Origin: Turnera subulata
Lineage: Eukaryota > Streptophyta > Magnoliopsida > Malpighiales > Passifloraceae
DNA length: 64,000 nt
Direction: 5' to 3'
Assembly: GCA_028386065.3 (NCBI GenBank)
Contig: JAKUCV010001438.1
Coordinates: 9,521-73,520 of the forward strand
Below are positions 22,550 through 31,739 of this stretch, piece by piece; position 1 is the first letter of the stretch; every line of letters begins with the position of its first letter. The position numbers and the translations under genes are program-made. Below the pieces are notes generated by a model that saw only the letters and a list, made by a program, of their open reading frames with translations, was not told where the DNA came from and did no database searches.

Positions 22550-23345
22550 TGATTTCTAGGGGCATGCTACCACTTTTGCTTGATTTGATGGCTCGGGGCT
22601 TGCTACCCCTCCATTTCACATGATTTGTCGGGGCATGCTACCTAGACCTGGCAATTCGTGTTGTCGTGTCGGGTTCGTGTCGGGTTGAACAGGTAATCGG
22701 GTTCTAAATCTTCAACCCGACCCGACCCATTTAATAATCGTGTCGTGTCGTGTCCAACCCGTTTATTATCATGTCGGGTTCGGATTGACCCGCGGGTTAC
22801 CTATTAAGTCTAACAAGCCTAAAAATGAGTTTGAAATTTTTCTATTTTGCGTATTTTTAAGCAAATAGGCATATAATTAGTTTTTTTTATACATCAAATA
22901 AAATTATAAATTGCAGAATCATAATATAATAATATTTTAAAGCATTTATAGAAGTATTTTTGGATAATTTTAGTAACTTTAGCCTTAAATATTGGATAAG
23001 TCTTATATTAAATCAGTAAAATGTCTATACCCTAAATATAATTGGGTCATAAACAGGTACCTATCGGGTTGGCGGGTCAACCCGCTACCTGACCTGCTAA
23101 TTTTCGTGTCGTGTCGGGTCGACCCATTTAACTAAACGGATTGGAAATCTCTGACCTATACCTGCTAATTTCGTGTCGGGTTCGTGTCGGGTTGTCGTGT
23201 CAATACCCGTTTTGCCAGGTCTAATGCTACCCCATTGTGTTTGACTTGATTTCTCAGGGCATGCTACCCCATGATTTGAGATGATCTTTTCTTGGGGCAT
23301 GCTACACCGTGTTTTGAGTTGAAGCTTCTTAGGGCATGCTACCCC
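22550..23345. repeat. GGGGCATGCTACCCC array, right part (MITE inserted)
   Basis: Near-identical motifs sit near 22560, 22591, 22631 (split by the MITE at 22644-23223), 23257, 23295 and 23332. They are spaced about 32-45 bp apart once the MITE is removed, and T/G-rich spacers such as TTTGATTTGATG separate them. This is the element B counterpart of the array at 10535-10885. Confidence 0.75.
22644..23223. mobile_element. hAT-type MITE, TIR TAGACCTGGCAA, TSD ATGCTACC
   Basis: A 580-bp insertion with 12-bp perfect terminal inverted repeats TAGACCTGGCAA / TTGCCAGGTCTA and a perfect 8-bp target-site duplication ATGCTACC (22636-22643 and 23224-23231). An 8-bp duplication and a TAG...CTA end fit the hAT superfamily. 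Both subterminal regions are full of GTGTCGGGTT / AACCCGACCC repeats in opposite orientation, so the arms extend the inverted repeat; the centre is AT-rich. No transposase is encoded. Confidence 0.92.
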
Positions 23346-23517
23346 ATTAACCGATGTTCTTATACTGAGCTATTGAGTTGATGAGTGATGTGAAGACGTG
23401 ACATACCTTGGGTTGGAACACCCTATGATTCGTAGAATCTTCTAGTGACACTGGGATAGACTTGTTGGGATAAGATGATTCCCCCATGATTTGTGTCAAC
23501 CGTTGATAGTGCAAACA

Positions 23518-23940
23518 TGTTGAGTCGTGTTGGGTTACGGTTTAGGGTCTAGAGCATCCTTTCCTACACCATAATGTTGAGTTAGGTTACGGGTTTGGGT
23601 TAGAGCATCCTTTCCTACACCGAGATGTTAAGATAGGTTACAGGTTAGGGTTAGAGTATCCTTTCCTACACCGATATGTTGAGTTAATATCACGGGTTAG
23701 GATCTAGAGCATCCTTTCCTACACCAAGTTGTTGAGAATAGGTTACGGGTTAGAGTTTTGAACATCCTCTCCTACACCGAGTTGTGGAGTTTAGGTTACG
23801 GGTTAGGGTTTTGAACACTCTCTCCTACACCAAGTTGATCAATTTAGGTTAAGGGATAAGGTCTTGAGCACCTTTTTCTACATCAAAATCAGTTAAATTT
23901 AGGTTAAAGGTTAGGGTTTGTACACCCTTTCATAACAGCA
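23518..23940. repeat. About 53-bp tandem repeat array, 8 copies, element B
   Basis: The unit is about 52-58 bp, on the pattern GTTGAGTTAGGTTACGGGTT, AGGGTYTAGAGCATCC, TTTCCTACACCGAGTT. Eight increasingly diverged units run from 23518 to 23940, 3' of the GGGGCATGCTACCCC array. It is in the same relative position as the 44-bp array of element A but unrelated in sequence. Confidence 0.85.
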
Positions 23941-24487
23941 AGGCTAGTCGTGAGGCGATGATTCCTCCCTAGTGGAGTACTATCCCCAGCGGATACTTAG
24001 GGATGAGATGATTCCCTATTCCCCAGCAAAAACCCCCGGAACATGGAATGTTCCAACCCCATGGCACATATGTCAAGCATCAACATCAGTAGTAGCAAAC
24101 TCCTTCAAATTTGGTTGTTTTTTTTTTTCATTGTTTTACCTTCAGATTCCTAAAGTCTCACCAATGAGGGGCATCTGTGAACACTCAAATTGGACCCATG
24201 ATTTTATTCTATTATTTTGAATTATGATTTTATTTTTGTCTTTGATTGATGAGATGATTTGATTAAAAACATGAATATATTTGTGATTTGATGTGGTAGA
24301 ATAAGAGTATTTTGCTTACTTATTTCTTTTTATTTACTTTTTGCCCTTAATTATTTGATTTTTGGGTTAGAGATAGATATTAAGCTTGGACTAATAAAAT
24401 ATGAATTCTCCAGTAGTAGCAGCCCATTTAAACACATTGCCTGTAGCACAATTTAATCTTAAATTTTCGTGCAAATTTGGGATTAAA

Positions 24488-27400
24488 TGAAACTCCCGTA
24501 TCCCAATTTTATAATAAAAGTAACAAAATAATATGAATTTACCAAAATGCCCCTGAAACCTAGGGTACGTAAACCAATGCCAAAACATTATCCATAAACC
24601 TTATTAAACTGAGATGTCACAAAAGAACAGAAATAAACCGGCTTGTCAAGCCATAAATCAACCCGGCAAACCGCCGAAACATCATCATGTATCAATCTCG
24701 GCAAAACACCGACAATGTAATAAAAACAAAAACGACATCACAACAAATTTCTATGCAGCGGAAGATAAAGATAAAATAAAACAAGAGAAGGAAATGATAT
24801 GCATGTCGGCTCTATGGATCCAACCGGGAGAAGAAGCACAGCTACCTGCTGGGATATCCTCGTCCGCACTCCGGGAAGGAAAAAGGAAGCGACACGCTAA
24901 CTAAGGGTCTGAAAAACAATGGTGGCGATAATGTGAGTCGCCTACTCAGTGAGCAGTATAAATCTAGTTATGTAGGTGTGCAAAGCAAGCTCGAAAGGTG
25001 TGTAGAGGAACAAACACTAGTAAGCAAACATACAATAATCAGTACTAACATGCCAACATCATATAAACAGATAATTTATGTTTTACATCTGATTGTGTTT
25101 TGTTATTATCATTATATTTATTATTCAGGGCCCCCTACTGTGTGCGTCGAGCTCGGTGCCGTCTCATGAGACAACCAGGGCATAAGCCCAACATAACCAG
25201 GCAATAAGCCCAAATACAATCACAGAGAGAGCAAGTATGGGAAAACTAAGAGCGGATTTGCTCTTAGTTTTCGATGCCTCCTGCAAAAATTGTCAAAATG
25301 GACAAGAAAGAGACAGAGAGAAAGAGGGAGGTAGAATCGGTCATAACAGACCCATATGCTAAACCGCATATACCATGCTATCCCGCATGAAATCCCGAGG
25401 GGTATCACTTCCTGCTCGAATCAACCGGTCAACAGCCCACAGTAGAATATCTTTTATTGTGTATTATTCTTATTCATACTTAAGGATTCATGTGTGCCAT
25501 AAGTTATGATTTATCAGGGTTGTATGAATTACTCACTTAATCAGGCATCCGGGTTTCCAACCCACAATACTTCACACAGATCACCCAAAATCATACCACA
25601 TGTTATATCTCATAACAATTTAACAAATCATGCTCATCCGACAAATAGTAACACACAGGCACACAATACAGATCAAGGCATGTTAGCAAAAAAGGCATGT
25701 AACTCAGACAAACCAAACCAACAAGCACATGCAAACGAACATAAAAAGACTTATAAAGTCACCTCAACGACGATTATCCTATGGAGCTTTCCCAAGACAG
25801 ATCCTCCAGCTCCCAAGGTGTTACCCGTGCCTGAATACTGGCACACACAATAATTACAAAACAATTACAAACAAAACCGTGCATGTATGATGATTATATG
25901 CTCAACTGAGTAAAACCCGACCCTAACTATCCAGCTATATGATTTCAAGGTCTAAGCCCAACAAAGGTGTTCTCACACCTAAACTCCAAAAGATCAGGTC
26001 CTAAGAATCACCGGGCTTAAGCCCATCTAAGTCCAAAACCGAGTCCCGGGCCTAAAGCCCATTTCCCTATGTCCACAATTATCAAATTATGAAGTTGGGC
26101 TTAAAGCCCGTTACTTAAGTCCAAAAGATATCCAATTGTGTCATTGGGCCTCAAGCCCATACCTTAAAGTCCACAATAACATCTTAAGGCCTTTAGAGTT
26201 AGTTAGTCGGGCCTGGGCCCGGTTTTACCTAAATACCGTTCTAAGGTCATTCCCGAGCCCAAGTATTTTCAACATAAGGTTCTACTCGTGTTGGTCCATT
26301 CCGGCCACACACACTCACTCCCCGCTCTCGGTATTCCACTAAGTCTCATTGATGATTCTATGTACATATAAACGATAAATCCATCCAATCATGTACAACC
26401 ACAACCGAGCCCAAAACCAGGAATAAATACCATCTTTATAGCCGAAAGGGAAACTGTCTGTCGGAACAGTACCCGAGCCCACTCCGAAATATTCCCGAGC
26501 CTCGCCGAATTCCAGTCACTCTCGCCGGAAAAACACAGCAACAACCACCACAGCTCTGTCATTACCGAGACGTCCAAAAAAAAACAACATTCACAGCCAA
26601 AATCAACGCAAGAACACAAACCCACAACGAATTGAAGAGAGGAAGGAGATCATGGATCCTTACCCGGAAATTCGCTGTCCAACTCGGATTTGCTTGAATC
26701 CGTCAAACCCGAGTCTCCTCTCTCTGCTGGAACAAACCATCAGCAACACCATCCACCGCCGACCAACACCCATAGCACAGCCCACACCCAACCTGCGCAG
26801 ACCCGACCACCAACAGAACCACCAAGCTGAACACCCACAACCCAACCCACACGCCCACCAGAAACCACCAACACAAAAATCCAACAACCCGTTTGATTAG
26901 AACCACCACAACAACAATTAAAAGCAATCGAACGGAAGTAGAGGAAAGGAAGGACAACCACTTACCGGTACAAGGTCGACACAGCGGCAGCGACCCCTGA
27001 ACTCACACCTCGAGTTGTCCGCCCAGAACCCGTCACCCTCAAGCCTCCCACCCTCGATTCCTGGTGGCAAACAGCGACAACAACCACAACGGTGGTGCGG
27101 CACGGAAAAAAAAAAGAGAATAAGGGGCGGCAATGTTTGGTGTTTAAGGAACAGCAAGGAACGATTTGGGGAGAGGAGGAATCGGATGGAGATCGTGGGA
27201 GAGAGAGGGAGCTGCGGCGAAAGAGAAAAAAGAAAAGAAGAAGAAGAGAAGGGAAAGAAAAGGGAAGAGAGCTTAGGTCTTTACCCACCCGAGCCAAAAC
27301 GACGTCGTTTGGCTAGGGCGCGGTCAACCCGCCCTTCCTGGTCAAACTTTCTTTTTTTTTCCTTATTTTTTTCCCTTAGCTAAAACGACGTAGTTTTAAT

Positions 27401-27608
27401 TAAAACTACGATAAACCCCGTTTCACCCCGAAACAGGTTCTCAAACCCGACAAAACTCGAACACCCTAAAATACCCACTTAAAATCAACATTTCCAAGGA
27501 AAATAATTTATTTCCATAACCATAAATCCGGAAATCCCTCAAGGGTAAAATTGGAACAAAAATTCCAAAAATTCCATAAATTAAATTATGAAAATCCGGG
27601 GCGTTACA
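24488..27608 (-). mobile_element. Long Ty3/gypsy solo LTR nested in LTR3, TSD TTAAA
   Basis: A 3121-bp insertion on the reverse strand, starting TGTAACGCCCCGG and ending GGGAGTTTCA. It is flanked by a perfect 5-bp direct repeat TTAAA (24483-24487 and 27609-27613). There is no second LTR, PBS or pol. It shares blocks with 31740-34531: AACGRCRTCGTTTTG with its pyrimidine-rich stretch, CCGAGCTCGACGCACACAGT, and the ATTGGGATAC...TTTCA end. It therefore belongs to the same long-LTR family. A series of GGGCYTNAAGCCC-type palindromes lies at 26013-26220. Reading frames in it (for example around 26652-27383) are low-complexity and not accepted as genes. Confidence 0.85.
26013..26220. repeat. Array of GGGCYTNAAGCCC palindromes
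   Basis: Short palindromes at 26013-26024, 26048-26060, 26097-26109, 26146-26158 and 26209-26220. Most are followed by a CCAT...AAGTCCA(A/C) stretch, so a degenerate unit of roughly 49 bp is repeated. Related palindromes occur in the homologous LTR at 32936-33101 and 33580. Confidence 0.7.
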
Positions 27609-27834
27609 TTAAATGTATATTTTGCCTGTTTTGTGTTTTTATAGAAGTTTTATTAAAAAAAAAAGAATAATTTGATGTGGGATTGATAAAAAGGAAAAGT
27701 ATTGGAGTGGGATACAAGTTTAGGGTGTTTTCTGGGTTAGGGAATATTCTAGAGGGAGTGGAAATCAACTAGGAATCGGATTGGAGGAGGAAAAGTAAGA
27801 AAAAAGGAAAAATTGTTCAGTCATTGGCGGTCAT

Positions 27835-27930
27835 GGAGACATGACCGCCACCACTGGCGGACAAGGAAGAGATGACCGCCAGGCCTCAGCGGTCGTCACG
27901 ACATGACCGCCAGGGCCATGGCAGTCGTCG
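27835..27930. promoter_or_regulatory. GC-rich inverted-motif cluster in LTR3 U3
   Basis: GGCGGTCATG, CATGACCGCC, GGCGGACAAG, GATGACCGCC, GCGGTC, CATGACCGCC and GGCAGTC occur within 100 bp in alternating orientation. The cluster ends about 115 bp upstream of the TATA box at 28045. Confidence 0.65.
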
Positions 27931-28044
27931 CTTCCAGAATCTTCTTTTATCCTTTTTTTTCCAATTCCTAGCTCTTAACTGTCAGATTTAGGGGTTCAAT
28001 CTTGACCCTTAGATTAATAGGACGACCACTTACCCCCTGAATAC

Positions 28045-28052
28045 TATAAATA
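28045..28052 (+). promoter_or_regulatory. TATA box of LTR3
   Basis: TATAAATA in the context ATACTATAAATAGACC, equivalent to the site at 2744 in LTR1. It is followed by a C/A-rich leader containing TTACACACA. Confidence 0.75.
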
Positions 28053-29118
28053 GACCCCCCATTACACACAAAGGAGACACACAATAGAATTATTCTCTAC
28101 ACACCTAAAGCCTTGAGTACTTGGAGAAATCCTTATTCTTTGAGTATAAGAGGCATTAGAGAAGCTAATTTTCTGGAGCAATCTTATGGAGAGGAGTAGT
28201 AGCAACCAAGTAGCAAGATGAGATCAAGAGGGTTGCAAGAAGGAGACCAATTGGAGCAAATCGTTAGAGAAAAGAGTGCGAACCCGAGAGGAGCTTTCTT
28301 CTTTGTGCAATCTCGGGAAAATCGCGATATCTCGGGCTGTAGACGTCAGATTGTTGCGTTCTTGGTATCTCTGGAAAGCTAAGATAGAGATATACAACTT
28401 TGCTGTTGATGCTAGACGATGATTTGGCCTCCTTCTGCACAAGTTTTTTTATTGAAGTCAAGCCAAGATTCTGTTGAGAAGCGGAAAGCTTATAGGAGCG
28501 AGAGGAAGGCTTCAAGAGGTAACCCTAACCCTTTTAATTTAATTTTTGCTGTTGTGTTTTGTTGATGTGATGCTATTGCTGATGATTCTTTGATTGTTGT
28601 ATGAATCCATGTTAGAACTACGTGGCTTTGACCCTGGTCACACGGATACGTAGGTAGTCTCAGTTTGACAACGAGATGCGAGCCAAATTGTGTGTTTCTT
28701 TTTATTATGTCTTTGTGTTGTGTTACTGTGTTGTGTTGTGATGCCATGTAAGAACTACGTGAGCTTTGAATCCGATCGCCGAAGTACATAGGTGGATTCT
28801 AGTGGTGGAATCTCAAGCTCAATCATGTGTTTATTTTCTATTTTGCTTTAATTTTTGCTTCTGCTTTTGTTGTTTTGTTATTTGTGCATGAGGCACACAA
28901 GGATCTTCAATTGCACATGATTTCACCCTAATATGGAAGGGTGCCTAATTCCTCCCCATCTATGACGAACTCCCGAATCCTACTTCTTTCGCTATGACTG
29001 GTTGCTACGGTTAAGGATGTCAAGGTTTTTTCCTGAATTTTGTCCCTTAATAAAATTCGGGTAGCGTCTCCTTTGATGTAGTGAGGGATCAAAATTAATT
29101 TTTGGTTGGGTCCTCACA

Positions 29119-29544
29119 GCAGGCAATGGATCAGGGAGGGATTTTGGCGACGAGAGCTTTAGTAACCCCATCTCTAGGCACCTTTTCAAAATCTCATTTT
29201 GTGACATGCCTATAACTGCGAGAACGATGGCCCTCTTTGGTGCCTCTATGGTTGGTGCTGGAGAGCCTTCCTCGAGTTTTTTGGGATTCAATCAAGTCTT
29301 CATCATCCAAAGTGCCTTTTCCCTCATCGCTTACACTCTCAAAAGCCTCTTCCAAGATCCCGATTGTTTGCTTCAAGGTCTTGAGCTTCTTTCTTGCCTT
29401 CTCTTGGTGACTTCTGGAGTTATCAAAGGGTTTGTGTAATTGCGTACTCGCCCTCTCTACCTGCCAAGAACATTCTCTTATAAAACCTCCCACCTTCTCT
29501 TTTGCTTCCTTTAGTCTTAACATAACATCCCCCATCAATCTCAC
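29119..29544 (-). pseudogene. Charged coiled-coil ORF in gag position of element C, truncated
   Basis: On the reverse strand a start at 29544 (MRLMGDVMLRLKEAKEKVGG) opens a Lys/Glu-rich, probably coiled-coil frame. It shifts frame near 29285 and continues (IEAPKRAIVLAVIGMSQNE, then GLLKLSSPKSLPDPL) up to 29119, where LTR3 begins. It lies about 920 bp downstream of the element C PBS, the usual place for gag. I do not recognise the family. The frame is cut by the LTR3 junction, which shows that element C was present before that junction formed. Confidence 0.4.
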
Positions 29545-30466
29545 TGTCTCTTCATATTCCTAAATCCTCTTCTTGGATGCCTTTCTCTCTATGTTTCTAC
29601 AAAGGGTGGATTTAGTCAAATTCTCATTTTAAAACGAGGGTGACACTTTTCAAGACTGACAAGGAAACTTTCAATGGACAAGGTTTCTTATCAAGAAAGA
29701 AATTTTTGAACATAGCCTTTGGGAGAATAGGGTGGGGCTTTACCCCTAGTTTGGAGATAAAGGAAAGGTTAAGCTCAAAGGTTGACACTTGAAAGAAGAA
29801 GTTTCAATCCTATTTTTCCAAGGGAAGTGCTTCAAGCTGTGAAGGAAGATCACAAGACTTTAGGATAGATTCTCTTATGCATGTTCTTTTTTGTGTGTTT
29901 TTATGCATGTTCTTCTACAATGCTAAATGCAAATGCAAACCTAATTCTATAGGTGCCCTATCCCAATAAGTTGGATCCCGGAAGCATGTTAGTCAAGCAA
30001 ATGCAAGCAAGGACCCGCCTATTCTCCTCTAACATGCATAGACCGATCGCCGGACAAGCAAGAGAAATCGTGAGGGAGAGAGGAGATCATATAATCACAT
30101 ATCGGTAAGCTCCCGGGCACATTCTTGCCACCACAGCAAGTCACACATTAATGGATACCTAAGGGAATACACCTAAGGTTCTTACATGCAATGGTATGTA
30201 GCTGGTTGGGGGCCATAGACCGCAGCTAGGGAATCCCTCGGTCGGAGCCGCGTTGAAACCCGTCTCAATGAGCGGCGATTAAGGCTTTCGAACGAAAGGC
30301 ATAGGTAATGACCTCTTATGCGACTCGATCTAGGCACACAAATTTAAGGATACAATGCATTGCGAATGACAAAGAACAACTATGAACAAAATACATATTG
30401 GAGTGGCATCCTAGAATCCACATCATCCCAACCGAACTAGAACAGGAAGTTCTTGGTTCGATAACA

Positions 30467-30484
30467 CTCCCAGTGGAGTCGCCA
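30467..30484 (-). promoter_or_regulatory. Primer-binding site of element C
   Basis: Reverse strand TGGCGACTCCACTGGGAG, six bases after the LTR end GGTCACA. Same type as the sites at 5061 and 15484. Confidence 0.75.
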
Positions 30485-30490
30485 GCTTTC

Positions 30491-31487
30491 TGTGACCACC
30501 CTAGCTCAGTTGGTGGGGATATCGCCTCATTACCTCGGTTTAAATTCGATGGCCTATGATTCGTGATATTTCATATGAACTAGTTTAGCTTGAATGGGGG
30601 GAACCGATTCGATGATTCCCTGGATAGACGAATTAACCGCTTCTCAAAGAACAATCATCCATGCATAATCCCAGATGTAACTGGAGGAGTCATAAGCAGT
30701 CTCACTTAAAACCCAACAATCTAGACAAAATATGCATGCACGGTGTTCGCACTTCGGCTAAGTTCATCCAAAGAAGGTATCACAAATCCCGAAAAAACTC
30801 ACGAAAATACTGGGCACACATTTTTCTTCGTGTTCTCTTGATTCTCACCTTGACAAGGAGTCGCCATCCAAATTTATTTAGGGAAAATTTGAGGAAACAT
30901 CAATGACTCTAGATAAAGCACAAATCTCGAAACCAAGAGGAGGGTCCGGGGATTCGTTTACGGTGGACTACCGTCTTCACTAAGATAATACCGGTGATAT
31001 TTGATGCCAAACAAATGTGTATAGTTCATAGTTGGATCAAATACCTTATGTTAACAAACAAACAAACAAAACAAATACATAAACGAAAAGCAAAATATTT
31101 ACATAATTGAGCTTGGGCCTTATCCACTTGAGACTGCCTACGTACCCCCTATTCTTGGATTCAAAGCTCTCGTAGTTCTTCAAAACCCGGGTGACTACTA
31201 CGAGACACATTCTCAAAAGACACTTGATTAAGTGTCGTAATACACATTCTCAAAACTCTGGCACTTCAGCCTCAAAACACATTCTCAAAACTTTGGTACT
31301 TGTCTAAGTACCGCACAAAACGCATCTTTGTTAAAGCTTTGGCACTTGTCTAACTGCCGTACAAACATTTCTTTTTCGAAACTTTGGCACTTTTCTAAGT
31401 GCCGTACGAGTCATTTTCAAAATTGTGGCTCTTCGGCTACACAAGGCATTTTTCAAAATAATTCTAATTTCGAGGTTGTACAGGGAC
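30491..31487 (-). mobile_element. Partial 5' LTR of Tat-like element C
   Basis: On the reverse strand this holds the U5 part of a Tat-type LTR: AAGAACTACGAGAGCTTTGA, a GGTACGTAGGCAGTCTCAAG segment, and sequence with the layout of 15110-15481. It ends TGGTCACA just before the PBS. The outer end is missing, and the region adjoins Cassandra-like sequence at about 31488. An imperfect repeat of roughly 55-60 bp (CTTTGGCACTT, GTCTAAGTGCCGTAC) lies at 31200-31440. Confidence 0.6.
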
Positions 31488-31739
31488 TGTACAATTAAGA
31501 ATAGCTTAAACGGCTTGATGGGTACTGACTATATCAACAAGGTGAACCTATCTTTTCAGTGCTTATTCCATAAGAACTCCAAAGTTAAATGTGCTTGACT
31601 TGGAGCAATTCTGGGATGGGTGACCTCCTGGAAAAATTCCCCTGAAAACGTGCGAGGGAGAACAAAGCATGTTGAAAAGGTCCCAAGTTGGTCTGTAGTG
31701 ACAGTCAACAAGCCAGGACGTTACAGGTGGTAGTGGAGC
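31488..31739 (+). mobile_element. Cassandra-type TRIM LTR with 5S rRNA core and PBS
   Basis: About 238 bp ending GGACGTTACA (31725), followed by TGGTAGTGGAGC (31728-31739). That is close to TGGTATCAGAGC, the initiator-tRNA-Met primer site. Positions 31570-31631 resemble 5S rRNA: AAGAACTCCAAAGTTAAATG around the A box and GGATGGGTGACCTCCTGG at the C box. A 5S-like core inside a short LTR next to a Met PBS is the hallmark of Cassandra elements. No internal region or second LTR follows, so this is a fragment. The left boundary is uncertain because TGTACAATTAAG at 31488 may not be the true LTR start. Confidence 0.75.

Larger units (their letters stand above)
15482..24175 (+). mobile_element. Internal region of Tat/Ogre-like element B, no pol
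   Basis: From the left it holds the PBS, a leader (15502-15930), a degenerate gag (15936-17409), an unassigned stretch with poly-purine sequence (17640-18170), the reverse-strand ORF (19531-18173), the GC-rich inverted-motif module (19611-19690), GGGGCATGCTACCCC repeats interrupted by a solo LTR and a MITE, a 53-bp tandem array (23518-23940), and a purine-rich tract (ATGAGGGGCATC) next to LTR3. Between gag and the antisense ORF only about 750 bp remain, with no protease, reverse transcriptase or integrase. Confidence 0.78.
24176..29118 (+). mobile_element. LTR3 of element B (with nested solo LTR)
   Basis: It begins TGTGAACACTC after the purine-rich tract and ends TCCTCACA. Without the 3.1-kb nested insertion and its target duplication it is about 1.8 kb. 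The 5' part matches LTR1 and LTR2 loosely; the last 850 bp (28270-29118) match LTR2 from 14600 closely. A TATA box lies at 28045-28052 and a GC-rich inverted-motif cluster at 27835-27930. The sequence right of 29118 is not the continuation of the CRM-like pol that lies left of LTR1, and the expected 5-bp target duplication is absent. Confidence 0.78.
29119..30490 (-). mobile_element. 5' internal part of Tat-like element C
   Basis: The reverse strand reads from the PBS (30484) leftward through a leader resembling that of elements A and B (CCCCCAACCAGCTACATACC, complement at about 30190-30209) to the gag-position ORF at 29544-29119. The rest of the element is absent, replaced by LTR3 of element B. 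Confidence 0.6.

Noticed and set aside
23518..23940. GGTTAGGGTTT words suggesting an interstitial telomere
   Set aside because: The words are embedded once per 53-bp unit and are not in TTTAGGG tandem, so this is an ordinary tandem array.
26652..27383. Overlapping frames on both strands, some Pro/His-rich and some Lys/Glu-rich
   Set aside because: They lie in a solo LTR with clean target duplication, show no domain, and reflect skewed composition.
31570..31650. A functional 5S rRNA gene
   Set aside because: Only the internal promoter part is similar, the A box is altered, and the context (LTR end plus Met PBS) is that of a Cassandra element.
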